DNA from: Phycisphaerae bacterium
Lineage (GTDB): Bacteria > Planctomycetota > Phycisphaerae > SM23-33
NCBI GenBank assembly: GCA_011050235.1
Contig: DRGC01000019.1
Coordinates: forward strand, 1-45,683
Direction of reading: 5' to 3'
Length of the DNA stretch: 45,683 nucleotides
This document shows positions 31,888-41,030 of this stretch, in pieces (the stretch's first letter is position 1; each line of letters starts with the position of its first letter). Made by a program: the position numbers and the translations under genes. A model generated the notes under the pieces. The model worked only from the letters and a program-made list of their open reading frames with translations. It was not told the DNA's origin and made no database searches.

Positions 31888-32769
31888 ATGGAACATCGGC
31901 ATGTCACTTTATCGCGGACGCCGACAGTCCTGATCGTTCTGTTGGTGGTCGTGTTGGCGGTCGTGGTTCTTGTCACGCAGTGGTCCGACCGTGACGAGGG
32001 GGATTGGCATTCGATCCCGCAGGACCTGGCGGGGGCCGGATCAACCACATCCGCTCCGGCGTCCGCCCCGGCCGAGACGCAACCGGCGACGCAGACCTCT
32101 CAGCCGTGGCTGCCGCCGCGCTTCACCCAGCGCCAGGGCGATCGCGACCGGATGGCCCGCGTGATCGGCGTGTATGGGCTGAAGGACAAAGCAATCCTCC
32201 AGGCCATGGCCGCCGTGCCGCGCCACGAGTTCGTCCCCGCCTCCCTGCAGCGGTCGGCCTACCGCGATTCGCCCCTGCCCATCGGCTTTGGCCAGACGAT
32301 CTCCCAGCCGTACATCGTCGCCGAGATGACGCGGCAACTGCAGCTCAAGCCCACTTCCCGCGTGCTGGAGATCGGCACGGGCTCGGGCTACCAGGCGGCC
32401 GTGCTGACCGAGCTGACGCCGCACGTCTACACCATCGAGATCATCAAGCCCCTGGCCGACGCCGCCGCCAAGCGCCTCAAGCGCCTGGGATACACCACCG
32501 TCCGCACCAAGCACGGCGACGGCTACCACGGCTGGCCGGACGCCGGGCCGTTCGACGCCATCATCGTCACCGCCGCCGCCGGGCAGATCCCCCCGCCCCT
32601 GCTGCGACAACTGGCCCCCGGCGGACGGATGATCATCCCCATCGGCGGGCGGTTCGCCACCCAGTCGTTGATGCTCGTGGAAAAACGGGCCGACGGCAAA
32701 GTTCGCAGCCGCTCCCTGATGGCCGTGCGGTTCGTGCCCTTCGTCCGAAAGGATGTCTCTGCCGACTAG
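31888..32769 (+). CDS. pcm: Protein-L-isoaspartate O-methyltransferase with N-terminal membrane anchor
   Basis: The 293-residue protein opens with a membrane segment (residues 13-30) and a Thr/Ala/Pro/Gln-rich linker to about residue 75. The methyltransferase domain then shows the family hallmark IGFGQTISQPYIVAEM (132-147) and SAM motif I VLEIGTGSGYQ (159-169), ending with RFVPFV. The enzyme methylates isoaspartyl residues to start repair of damaged proteins. Most bacterial versions are soluble and cytoplasmic, so the anchor and linker are unusual; if the domain faces the periplasm, the supply of SAM is a puzzle. The gene is three bases upstream of a membrane spermidine-synthase-like gene. 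Confidence 0.9.
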   Translation: MEHRHVTLSRTPTVLIVLLVVVLAVVVLVTQWSDRDEGDWHSIPQDLAGAGSTTSAPASAPAETQPATQTSQPWLPPRFTQRQGDRDRMARVIGVYGLKDKAILQAMAAVPRHEFVPASLQRSAYRDSPLPIGFGQTISQPYIVAEMTRQLQLKPTSRVLEIGTGSGYQAAVLTELTPHVYTIEIIKPLADAAAKRLKRLGYTTVRTKHGDGYHGWPDAGPFDAIIVTAAAGQIPPPLLRQLAPGGRMIIPIGGRFATQSLMLVEKRADGKVRSRSLMAVRFVPFVRKDVSAD

Positions 32770-32772
32770 CCC

Positions 32773-35181
32773 ATGAGCCCGTGGCGCACACGCCTGGCGG
32801 TCGCACTGACGGCGATGGCCGTGATCGCGCTCGAGCTGACCCTCATGCGGACGCTGTCGCTGAGGCTGTGGCACCACTTCGCCTACATGATCATCAGCGT
32901 CGCGCTGCTGGGCTTCGGCGCCAGTGGGACGATGCTCACGCTGTGTCGCCGGCGCGTGTTCGCGGCGCCTCAGCAGTGGCTGGCCGGTGCGATGATGGCG
33001 ATGGCCCTGTCGATCCCGGTCAGTTTGCTTATCAGCCGCTTGATCCCGCTGGACGTGCAGTTCCTGGCGTGGGACCGGACGCAAATAGTCTATGTGCTGG
33101 CCGTCGAGGCGGCGCTGCTGGGGCCGTTCTTCCTGGCGGCGACGGCCTTGGGCGTTGCGCTGATGGATCGGCCGCAACATGTCCCCGGCCACTACGCCGC
33201 CAACCTGATAGGCTCGGGCATCGGCGCGATCGTCGCGGTGGCGCTGATGGCCGTGCTCACGACGGGCCAGTTGCTGACGGCGATTTCGCTGGCGGCCTGC
33301 GCCGCGGCGGCGGTGGTCGTCCCATGGCGCCGCCGGCGGGCGGCGGTGATCGGCATTGTCGCGGTCCTCGCCGTGGCGGCGGTGAACGTCTGGCTACCGC
33401 ATCGACCGGTCGTCTCGCAGTATAAGACGCTGTCGCTGCTCCGCTCGATGCCGCGGACCCGCATCATCCACAGCGCCGAGGGCCCGCTGGGGCGCTTGGA
33501 CGTCGTCGCCAGCCCCAGCATCCACCACGGCCCCGGCCTGAGCCTGCAATACACCCGCGACCTGCCTCCCCACGTGCTGATGCTGATCGACGGCGACGAG
33601 CTGGGCGCCGTCTACGATTGCCCCCAGCGGTCGGACTGGGAGTTTCAGGACTACACGACGGCCGCGGCGGCGTATCATCTTCGCGACCGGCCCAGCGCCC
33701 TGATCATCGGCGCCGGCGGCGGGGCCGAGATCGGCCTGGCGCTGTATCACCACTGTCCCCGCATCGTGGCGCTGGAGATGAACCCGCGCGTCATCGCCGC
33801 CATGACGGGCCCCCTGGCCGGGCGCGGCGGGCGCGTCTACGAGGCGCAAAACGTGCAGGTGCTCAATCGGGAGGCCCGCGGCTACCTGTCGGCCGGCCGA
33901 GAGCGGTTCGATATCATCCAACTGCCGATCCTTGAGGCGTTCGGCGCGTCGGGGGCCGGCCTGCAGGCTGCCCAGGAGTCGTATCTCTACACCGTCGAGT
34001 CGCTGTCGATGATGCTCGACCGTCTCAGCGACCGCGGCGTGCTGGCTGTGACTCGATGGACCAAAACGCCGCCCCGCGACGGCCCGCGAACGTTCGACAC
34101 AGCCGCCCAAATGCTCCGCCGCCGCGGCCTGGACCCGGCCCGCCACCTGGCCATGATCCGAAGCTGGGCGACCGTGACCGTACTCGTATCCAAACCCCCA
34201 CTCACCCAAGCCGACGCCGATGCGGTGCGGGCGTTCTGCCGGGAGCGATCCTTCGACGTGTGCTATCTGCCCGGCATCGAGGCGGGCGAGGTCAATCGGT
34301 GGCACGTCCTGGATCGGCCCCACTATTACGAAGCGGCCCGGATGCTGCTCGGGGGCGACCGTGACGACTACATCGCCAGCTATCCGTTCGCCATCGACGC
34401 GGCGACCGACGATCGGCCGTACTTCTCGCATTTCTTTCGATGGCGATCGTTGGACTTCATAAGGCGCCAGGCCGGCCGGCTCGGGCGGTCGCATTTGGAG
34501 ATGGGATACGTGTTGCTGCTGGCCGCTCTGCTGCAGACGGTGGTGCTGGCGGTTGTGCTGATTGTCCTGCCGCTGGTCGCCGGGCGGCGAGCCCTCGCCG
34601 CCGGGGGGCGGACGTGGGTTGTGCTGGCGTACTTTCTGCTGTTGGGCGCGGGCTTCATGCTGCTGGAGATGGGCTTCCTCCAAAGGCTGATCCTGTACCT
34701 GGCGCATCCGATCTACGCGGCGGCGGCCGCCATCGGCAGCTTCCTGGTCTGGGCCGGCCTCGGCAGCCTGCTCAGCCAGCGATGGCCGGTCGCCCCCAAA
34801 CGCGTCGTGGTCTTCGCCGCCGCAGCCGTCGTGGGCCTGGGCGTCGTCTATGTTGTCGCGCTCGGCCCGTGGCTGGCGATGACGCAACATCTGTCGATGG
34901 CGGTCCGCTTCGCGATCGCAACGGTGACGGTCGCCCCGCTGGCCGTCGCGATGGGCCACCTGTTCCCCACAGCCATCCGCATGATCCGCCCCACGCACCA
35001 AGCCCTCGTCCCCTGGGCCTGGGCCGTCAACGGCTGCGCGTCGGTCGCAGCAACAGTCGCCGCCCCACTGCTGGCGATGACCATCGGCTTCACACGCTTG
35101 ACCCTCCTAGCCGTCGCCGCCTACGCCCTAGCCGCCCTCGCAGCCCTCCTACTCCCCTCCGCACCCCGCAACCGCCCGTAA
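32773..35181 (+). CDS. Polytopic membrane protein with spermidine-synthase-like domain
   Basis: This 802-residue protein has an N-terminal block of about six membrane segments (from residue 8 to 215), a soluble Rossmann-like domain (about 270-560) and a C-terminal block of about six more segments. The soluble domain contains ALIIGAGGGAEIGLALYH (SAM-type nucleotide loop), IVALEMNPRVI with the acidic residue that binds the cosubstrate ribose, and FDIIQLPI. It resembles large membrane-fused spermidine-synthase homologues of unknown substrate; the usual catalytic Asp of polyamine synthases is not evident. It follows the methyltransferase gene by three bases and is likely translated with it. Confidence 0.78.
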   Translation: MSPWRTRLAVALTAMAVIALELTLMRTLSLRLWHHFAYMIISVALLGFGASGTMLTLCRRRVFAAPQQWLAGAMMAMALSIPVSLLISRLIPLDVQFLAWDRTQIVYVLAVEAALLGPFFLAATALGVALMDRPQHVPGHYAANLIGSGIGAIVAVALMAVLTTGQLLTAISLAACAAAAVVVPWRRRRAAVIGIVAVLAVAAVNVWLPHRPVVSQYKTLSLLRSMPRTRIIHSAEGPLGRLDVVASPSIHHGPGLSLQYTRDLPPHVLMLIDGDELGAVYDCPQRSDWEFQDYTTAAAAYHLRDRPSALIIGAGGGAEIGLALYHHCPRIVALEMNPRVIAAMTGPLAGRGGRVYEAQNVQVLNREARGYLSAGRERFDIIQLPILEAFGASGAGLQAAQESYLYTVESLSMMLDRLSDRGVLAVTRWTKTPPRDGPRTFDTAAQMLRRRGLDPARHLAMIRSWATVTVLVSKPPLTQADADAVRAFCRERSFDVCYLPGIEAGEVNRWHVLDRPHYYEAARMLLGGDRDDYIASYPFAIDAATDDRPYFSHFFRWRSLDFIRRQAGRLGRSHLEMGYVLLLAALLQTVVLAVVLIVLPLVAGRRALAAGGRTWVVLAYFLLLGAGFMLLEMGFLQRLILYLAHPIYAAAAAIGSFLVWAGLGSLLSQRWPVAPKRVVVFAAAAVVGLGVVYVVALGPWLAMTQHLSMAVRFAIATVTVAPLAVAMGHLFPTAIRMIRPTHQALVPWAWAVNGCASVAATVAAPLLAMTIGFTRLTLLAVAAYALAALAALLLPSAPRNRP

Positions 35182-35364
35182 ACGCCCGAACGTCCCTGAT
35201 CGGCCGTCACTCACAAAGCCATAGAATCGGAAATCAGTGTTTCGTCCTTTATTCCAGCATAGTTTCTACTACTGTACTCGTGGCTTGACTGACAGTACTC
35301 TGGCAGGCAAGCGAAGGGGTAAGAGCCATAATGGTAGCTCATATGGCGAAAGGGCAAGAGAACG

Positions 35365-35874
35365 ATGTTAGAATTACCTGAGGATGCTGTTAGGGAGAAA
35401 CGGGCCGATATCCTTGCAAGTCTTCAGACCTGGAATTGGCGGGGCGCAACTGGATTGTACGATGAGACGCTGGCCTTAATACGCTCACCGATGGCGTGGC
35501 TATGCTGCGCCACCGTGCCTGAGTGCGCGCGGCTTCGTCGCCGTATCCGAGTCTTAATCATTGCCAACAGGGGGCTGGGCGCTCTAACGGTCATCTCAGG
35601 GGCCGTCGCCGTAATCTGCTCTTACTGGTTTCTTTTCGCAACGCTAGGCATGGCGCTGGTCTGGTACTTTGGGGTTAATCGCCTACAGACGGCAGCGAAT
35701 GTTGACCTAGCAGCCAGGGCGGAGGTGTTCTCTGGCATGGTCATGTATGACGCGCAGTTTCGCGAGCGGATCGTGGCAACGGTCCGCGATTCGAACGACC
35801 CGGACCTTTCAGCGCGTAAGGACAGTATTGCCGCCCTTCTCCAGAGCCTGGCTGTTGTTGCATCCTCCGACTGA
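35365..35874 (+). CDS. Hypothetical membrane protein
   Basis: The 169-residue protein has two hydrophobic segments (LGALTVISGAVAVICSYWF and FATLGMALVWYFGV) flanked by an N-terminal helical region of about 65 residues and a C-terminal helical tail. AAGAG lies a few bases before the ATG. No family is recognised. It opens the more AT-rich stretch and precedes the UvrD-like helicase by 91 bases on the same strand, so the two may belong together. The 183-base gap before it holds no feature I can support. Confidence 0.6.
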   Translation: MLELPEDAVREKRADILASLQTWNWRGATGLYDETLALIRSPMAWLCCATVPECARLRRRIRVLIIANRGLGALTVISGAVAVICSYWFLFATLGMALVWYFGVNRLQTAANVDLAARAEVFSGMVMYDAQFRERIVATVRDSNDPDLSARKDSIAALLQSLAVVASSD

Positions 35875-35965
35875 TGAGTTGGTATCTGTTGGGAATTAGT
35901 GCTCCATCGGCTTATTCTCTGGGGACGCGTGCGGCATTAGGCCGATTCTGTAACGAGGAATCTGC

Positions 35966-37696
35966 ATGGACACGCATGACGTAGAAGGCAAGTATGCGGC
36001 CGCTAGTCGCCAACGACAGGAGCATGTTGATGCTGTTGTCGCCGCAACCACAGGGAACAAGATAGTTGTCGCCGGACCTGGAACCGGGAAGACTTATCTA
36101 TTTCGTCAAGTACTGGCCGGCAAGAAGAACACCCTCACCCTGACCTTCGTAAACGCGCTTGTTGAGGATCTATCACTCGAACTCTTTGGGCTCTCCGAGG
36201 TCAGGACGCTTCACGGATTTGCACGTCAGCAATTGAAGAAGCTCACGCAGAAGGACGTGGAGGTTTTCTCCAAACTATCGGCAGTGATCAGGGAGGATGC
36301 TGTAGTTTTGCTGGACAACGACATTGACTTCGACCCTTTGTTCTATAACAAGTCCGACCCCGACGAACGTATTGAGTTCTACCGCAGAAGAAGGGTGTAC
36401 TATGATCACTATGGGTTCTCGGACATGGTCTACGCTGCCGTGCGGTTGTTCGAGAAACATCCAGAGAGGATCCCAGTTTACTCTCAGGTGGTAGTCGACG
36501 AGTTCCAAGATTTCAACGCAGTGGAGGTAGCCCTGATCGAACTACTTGCCTCCAAGAGCCCGATTCTCCTCGCCGGAGATGATGACCAAGCGCTCTACGA
36601 GAGCCTCAAGAGCGCAAGCACCCAGTATATCCGCCAAAGGTATGGGGATGTGACCTCCGGGTATGCGAGCTTCACGCTGCCGTACTGTTCCCGGACCACT
36701 CGTGTCATCGTCGATGCAACCAATGACATCATCTCGGGGGCTGCCGAGAACGGCTGTCTTCGTGGCAGAATCAACAAGCCCTTCCGGTATTTCGACGAGC
36801 CACAGAAGGACAAAGAAAGCGAACGTAATCCACAGCTCGTTTATACCCAAGTGTACGCAGCGCAGATTCCATGGTTCATCCAAAAGCGAGTCGAAGACAT
36901 CGCCAAGGAAGTCAGGGACAAGTTCACAGTGTTGCTGATCTCGCCGACGGGACCGAAATCGAGGCAAGTCGTCAATGCGCTGCGGGAGAAGGGATTTGAG
37001 AACATTCACTGCAAGGAGAAGCAGGAGAGTGCTGAGCCGACCTTACTGGAAGGGCTAAACCTTTTGCTCAAAGACCCCGTGAGCAATCTGGGCTGGCGCG
37101 TGGCGACAAAGGGCCTTCTTCCGGATGACGAGTTCCGGTCTCTTTTGGCGAAGACGTCTGACGCTGACAGTTCAGGACGTCTGCGCGACATTCTGACGCC
37201 GGAACGGAAGCGGGAGGTGAATGCGCTGCTGACATTACTTCGCGCTGTGAGAGACGGCAAATCCCCTGGCGATGAGGCGCATATGACCGACCTCCTGAAG
37301 CGGGTAGGAGTTGACGCAGTAGGAATGGGAACGGAGTACCTGCGCGACCACATCACCCCCCCTACAAACCGGGTGGTTGATCATGGCATCAGGAAGGTGT
37401 TCATGAGGGCCACGACGATTCCCGGTTCCAAGGGGTTGGCGGCCGACTATGTGTTTATCACGCACTTTGATGACCTGTATTTCATAAGAGACAAGGACAA
37501 GAACCAAGTGTCCGATCAGGATATCTGCGGCTTCCTGGTTGCCCTCACACGTGCGCAGAAGAAGGTCTTTCTGATATCGTCGGACCGGAAGAAGATACCC
37601 ACGTTCCTGAAGTGGATCGACGATGCACGCATCCACACAATGAAATGCGATCTGCGCCAGAAGCGACGGGCGAACAAGCGCATAGATCAGGAATAA
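35966..37696 (+). CDS. UvrD/Rep-type superfamily 1 helicase-like ATPase
   Basis: The 576-residue protein has Walker A GPGTGKT at 37-43, motif Ib TLHGFARQQL, Walker B VVVDEFQDF at 175-183, motif III GDDDQALY at 204-211, a motif V-like IPGSKGLAADYVFITHFDD and motif VI VALTRAQKKVFLIS. It is shorter than UvrD, Rep or PcrA (650-720 residues) and has reduced insertion domains, so it belongs to the small stand-alone SF1A group. Such proteins serve in repair, plasmid or phage functions, or defence systems; no nuclease partner such as GajA is adjacent. Base composition is visibly less GC-rich than in the flanking gene blocks, and a repeat begins 15 bases after its stop. Confidence 0.85.
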   Translation: MDTHDVEGKYAAASRQRQEHVDAVVAATTGNKIVVAGPGTGKTYLFRQVLAGKKNTLTLTFVNALVEDLSLELFGLSEVRTLHGFARQQLKKLTQKDVEVFSKLSAVIREDAVVLLDNDIDFDPLFYNKSDPDERIEFYRRRRVYYDHYGFSDMVYAAVRLFEKHPERIPVYSQVVVDEFQDFNAVEVALIELLASKSPILLAGDDDQALYESLKSASTQYIRQRYGDVTSGYASFTLPYCSRTTRVIVDATNDIISGAAENGCLRGRINKPFRYFDEPQKDKESERNPQLVYTQVYAAQIPWFIQKRVEDIAKEVRDKFTVLLISPTGPKSRQVVNALREKGFENIHCKEKQESAEPTLLEGLNLLLKDPVSNLGWRVATKGLLPDDEFRSLLAKTSDADSSGRLRDILTPERKREVNALLTLLRAVRDGKSPGDEAHMTDLLKRVGVDAVGMGTEYLRDHITPPTNRVVDHGIRKVFMRATTIPGSKGLAADYVFITHFDDLYFIRDKDKNQVSDQDICGFLVALTRAQKKVFLISSDRKKIPTFLKWIDDARIHTMKCDLRQKRRANKRIDQE

Positions 37697-37711
37697 GGAA
37701 TATGGGGAGGG

Positions 37712-37833
37712 AATATGGGGACGCTAACCAGGTTTGACCAGGTTTCATGCTTGGTTGTATGGCGTGTTCTCCTGTTTCACAAGGTGTTAGGAATTCACGC
37801 GTCTTGGGCTAATATGGTCAGCGTCCCCATATT
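37712..37833 (+). repeat. Palindromic repeat, copy 1 (family 6, 122 bp)
   Basis: It starts AATATGGGGACGCT and ends with the exact inverse AGCGTCCCCATATT; a partial extra start (AATATGGGGAG) precedes it at 37699. Most of the interior (TTTCATGCTTGGTTGTATGG and following) matches copy 2. The gap 37834-37942 holds nothing else recognisable. Confidence 0.88.
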
Positions 37834-37942
37834 ATTGAATCAGAAGCACTTTGACTGGACATTACCGCGCCCCAAGTGAGCCGATTGCAGATCAGGCCAA
37901 TGCCAAGCGCCTTTTCATATCTGCCGACGCTCAGGAGAACCC

Positions 37943-38923
37943 TCAGGCCACTGTAGTCCTCAGCACGAACTTGCGCGTTTTCCATCTGCGACCCCGGATG
38001 TCCCCCAGGATGATCCGCACCTTGTCTCGACCGTCCTGTAGCAGTAGCTTCAGTTCATTCAGTTCGCTCTGATTGGTCTTATCCGGGTCCTGGGAAAAGC
38101 GCATCGCTTCTACCGAATTCGCCTTGATCTGGAAATGGCTCCCCACATATACGTCAAAGCTTGTCCGGTCGCCGAGCCCTTTCAAGTGATACTCCTTCTT
38201 CCCGATACGGAGAAGGGCTGTGTCCTTCATCAGAACTTCTGTCCTGCCGCTGTTTTCACCCCAGAGATCGATCATCAAGAACGGCTTCAACGGCGTCTGT
38301 GGATCCTCCGGAAGGGCCATGATCTTCGTGTTTGCAGCAGCATCAGGTGCGAATCCAGCCTCCAAGTAATCCTTCAGCCTGGTGACTCCGATAATCGAGT
38401 ACGCCATTTGGTGCAGATCCCCTTCGAGATTGCTCTTTAACTTCTCGGACACATCGGCCGCGTCCTTCGCATAGCTGATGAAGATGTCTTCGCGGAACCG
38501 CTCAAGCCATACATGCCGAACACACGAAAGGGTGAATATCGCTTCTTGTGTCGGAGGGTCCTGCGGGCTTTCGAGGGATCGCAGCATACGGGATATGTGC
38601 GACTTCCGCTGTTCTTGTAGGTCGATGAACCTACGACAGAGGTTGGCCACATCGTGAAGCTGTCTCTCTTCAAAGCGATTCTCATCGAAGGCTCGCACCA
38701 CTTGCCATTTGACAGCCCCATCGAGCCATTTCTGAAACGTCCCCTGAGGATATGCCACGTCGTAGACCTCGTCTGGTAGCGAGATGGGTCTTCGTGCCCT
38801 GTCAATCTTCTCAACGTCGATTTTCAGGATTGGGCGCTCCCTATACTCCCGGTAGAAGTGGGCCAGAAGTGCTCCAAGTATGGCCCCAGCGACCGAACTG
38901 CCGGCGATTAACCATGTGTCCAT
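37943..38923 (-). CDS. Hypothetical membrane-anchored protein
   Basis: The start at 38923 has GGGAG six bases upstream and gives 326 residues; an upstream in-frame ATG at 38989 would add 22. Residues 5-24 form a membrane segment (LIAGSSVAGAILGALLAHFY), followed by a cytoplasmic-looking region of helices (60-200) and a C-terminal beta-rich part (225-326) containing LMIDLWGENSGRTEVLMKD and SFDVYVGSHFQIKA. A short FISYAKD stretch at 148-154 resembles the start of a TIR domain, but the rest does not fit. No family is recognised. It is transcribed against the helicase gene. Confidence 0.65.
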   Translation of the reverse strand: MDTWLIAGSSVAGAILGALLAHFYREYRERPILKIDVEKIDRARRPISLPDEVYDVAYPQGTFQKWLDGAVKWQVVRAFDENRFEERQLHDVANLCRRFIDLQEQRKSHISRMLRSLESPQDPPTQEAIFTLSCVRHVWLERFREDIFISYAKDAADVSEKLKSNLEGDLHQMAYSIIGVTRLKDYLEAGFAPDAAANTKIMALPEDPQTPLKPFLMIDLWGENSGRTEVLMKDTALLRIGKKEYHLKGLGDRTSFDVYVGSHFQIKANSVEAMRFSQDPDKTNQSELNELKLLLQDGRDKVRIILGDIRGRRWKTRKFVLRTTVA

Positions 38924-39075
38924 GACATGCTCCCAGCCGCCGGGTTCTGGAAGGACCCGATCCGCGGCACTCTCGATTGTCGGAAACATGAATTATCATC
39001 TTTTCTAGCGTCTGTGTCAACCGGGACTCCCGTTGCCACGGGGAGTAAAAGGGGGCAGGTTGCTCTGTTGCCAGG

Positions 39076-39208
39076 AAAAGGGGTCAGGTACCTTTTCTTG
39101 CGGCCGGGGACAATGGGTTGACCGTATCGCCGCGGAGTGGGGGTTGGAATCAACCCTCCGCGCCCGCGGCCAACCCAGACAGACACAAGAAGGTACCTGA
39201 CCCTTTTT
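39076..39208 (+). repeat. Imperfect long inverted repeat (family 7)
   Basis: AAAAGGGGTCAGGTACC (39076-39092) pairs with GGTACCTGACCCTTTTT (39192-39208), with inner GC-rich symmetric stretches (CCGCGGAG and CTCCGCG). It occupies much of the 38924-39256 gap, whose remainder shows no gene. Confidence 0.75.
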
Positions 39209-39256
39209 CCCCTTTTTCCCGGTTTTGTCCGGTTTTGTCGGGCGCCATATCGGGGC

Positions 39257-40006
39257 CTATTTCTCTTCCGTGAAGGTGGACCTGCCGGCGGGACCCTCGA
39301 CTCGCATCTTTAGGATGACGCCGCCGGCGAGGGCTTCGGCGAACTGCTCACGCGTCAGCGGCTTGTGGAGGCGGTAGGACTGAATCCGACGCTTGGCTCC
39401 CTCTGCATCTACATGCTCGTAGTCGCCGAGGTACAGGAAGCCGTGTCTCCATCGCAGTTCGCTGCCTTCGACAAGAGTCGATGTGTCGATCCCGCGAAGG
39501 TGGAAGTATGCGGTTGGGGAGTTGGTCCCCGGGGCCTTCGCAATCACCTCGTCGTCATCGATGACTTTCGTGACTATGCCCCACCCACTCCGCACGGCGC
39601 CTATTGTGTCGGGTGGGATGCGTAGAATTGTATAATTGGACCTGTTGTCAACGAAACGGTAGCTGTCGCCGATCATGGCGACCTGGGTGCGGTAGGTCTT
39701 GTACATCTTGTCAAACCATTGTTCTGTCCGTTTCTTGCCTCGATAGGTGTAGGCGTTTGGCGGTGCGGGCTTCTTCGCCGCCGGGTCTGCCGCGGAGGAG
39801 CCCTTCTCCTTCAGCTTGGCGATCTCGTCGCGTTGTCTGGCCGTGATCTTCTCCAGGGCCTCGATCCTGGCCTTCAGGAGCTTCACGGTGGCGCGGAGTT
39901 CCTGCAGCTCCTTGTCGCGGGGGTCTGCAGGTCCGTCTTGGGCGATGGTGACGCCGGCAAAGGCGGTGATGAGCAGCCCGATCAATATGAGTCGTCTGGC
40001 AATCAT
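39257..40006 (-). CDS. Secreted protein with coiled coil, unknown function
   Basis: The 249-residue protein starts at an ATG with AAGGGAT upstream. It has a Sec signal (MIARRLILIGLLITAFAGVTIAQ, cleaved after about residue 22), a coiled coil at about 33-68 (ELQELRATVKLLKARIEAL and following), a Lys/Ala/Pro linker and a beta-rich C-terminal domain of about 150 residues. No catalytic motif is visible. It is bounded by repeats of families 6 and 7 on the two sides and has no obvious partner. Confidence 0.7.
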   Translation of the reverse strand: MIARRLILIGLLITAFAGVTIAQDGPADPRDKELQELRATVKLLKARIEALEKITARQRDEIAKLKEKGSSAADPAAKKPAPPNAYTYRGKKRTEQWFDKMYKTYRTQVAMIGDSYRFVDNRSNYTILRIPPDTIGAVRSGWGIVTKVIDDDEVIAKAPGTNSPTAYFHLRGIDTSTLVEGSELRWRHGFLYLGDYEHVDAEGAKRRIQSYRLHKPLTREQFAEALAGGVILKMRVEGPAGRSTFTEEK

Positions 40007-40068
40007 GGGGTATCCCTTGTGTCTGCCCGTGCAATGGGTTTGTTCCCGTTCTTCCCGGGGAATATGGG

Positions 40069-40180
40069 AATATGGGGACGCTAACCAGGTTTCATGCTTG
40101 GTTGTATGGCGTGTTCTCCTGTTTCACAAGGTGTTAGAAATTCACGTATCCGTGGCTAAGATGGTTATCGTCCCCATATT
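40069..40180 (+). repeat. Palindromic repeat, copy 2 (family 6, 112 bp)
   Basis: It has the same ends and interior as copy 1 (AATATGGGGACGCTAACC at the start, TCGTCCCCATATT at the end, one arm base changed) and shares the TGGTTGTATGGCGTGTTCTC stretch. It lies between two minus-strand genes. Confidence 0.88.
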
Positions 40181-40205
40181 ACACGGCCGAGGGCCTGCCG
40201 CCCGT

Positions 40206-40841
40206 TTACGGCCGGCGACACTCCAGGCCCAGGCATTCCTCCCAGCGGTCGGGGTCTTCCACCTCGCCGAAGCGCGCAAGGGCCGAATCGCCACAGCTCG
40301 CCCGCCGGATGCCCTCAAAGCCCGCCCGCCGAAGTTCCTCCGACAGCGACGCGAAATCCCACATCCACCGGTGCCGGCTGTGCCCCAACCATGCGCGCAG
40401 AAAGCCCGATAGCCCCCGCGGACGGGACCTCATGCCCAGCGCCGCTCGATCCATGAACGTCCCGGCTGGGTCGCCGTCGCCGGCGGCCAGGTAGTCCCGC
40501 GCCAGGCGCTGCAGGTCGGGAACGACCAGCCGAAACACCCCGCCCGGCTGCAAGTAGCGAAACGTGTTGGCCAGGGCCTCTTGCGCGTCGGCCATCGCCA
40601 GATGCTCCAGCACGTGCGAACAATAGATCGCGCGGCACGAGCCGTCGGCCACCGGCAGGCCCCTGACGACGTCGCCGTAGCGAACGTTCTTCGGGAAGGC
40701 GGGCCCGCGCCGCCGCGCCAGCCAACCCCCCAGTGGGATGCGCCGCAGCGCCACCCACGGACTGGCGTCGAAGTTGACCCACCCCTCGGGGGCCGACAGG
40801 CCGCAGCCGTATTGCAGGTGGAGATCGTTGGCCTGCTTCAT
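40206..40841 (-). CDS. SAM-dependent methyltransferase (type 11-like)
   Basis: This 211-residue protein has the short class I methyltransferase pattern: motif I-like LHLQYGCGLSAPEGWVNFD, YGDVVRGLPVADGS, AIYCSHVLEHLA with the typical HVLEH, and YLQPGGVFRLVVPDL. It resembles small methyltransferases found in glycan or lipid gene clusters, where they methylate sugars; no such cluster is adjacent. Repeats of family 6 flank it on both sides. The substrate is unknown. Confidence 0.85.
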   Translation of the reverse strand: MKQANDLHLQYGCGLSAPEGWVNFDASPWVALRRIPLGGWLARRRGPAFPKNVRYGDVVRGLPVADGSCRAIYCSHVLEHLAMADAQEALANTFRYLQPGGVFRLVVPDLQRLARDYLAAGDGDPAGTFMDRAALGMRSRPRGLSGFLRAWLGHSRHRWMWDFASLSEELRRAGFEGIRRASCGDSALARFGEVEDPDRWEECLGLECRRP

Positions 40842-40853
40842 GATCCGTCTGGG

Positions 40854-40907
40854 AATATGGGGACGCTAACCAGATTTAACCAGGCTCCATGCTTGGTTGC
40901 CATATTA
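40854..40907 (+). repeat. Palindromic repeat, copy 3, truncated (family 6)
   Basis: The left end AATATGGGGACGCTAACCAG and the GCTTGGTTG stretch match copies 1 and 2, but about 55 central bases and the right arm up to CATATT are missing. Confidence 0.8.
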
Positions 40908-41030
40908 TTCACCCGCCAATGCACGCCGATCAAGTGAGCGGCCAAAACGGGCCGCACCGGTGATCAGTCGCCGCCGGGGACGGATTGCGGTAGACTGTGA
41001 CACCCGCTGACGGGGGAGGAGAGCTTGCCC

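Noticed and set aside
38461-38482. TIR domain in the 326-residue membrane-anchored protein
   Set aside because: Only a short FISYAKD stretch matches the first strand of TIR domains; the later conserved positions are missing and the region looks helical.
37712-40907. CRISPR array
   Set aside because: The repeats are 54-122 bases, palindromic, widely and unevenly spaced, and separated by genes; no cas gene is present.
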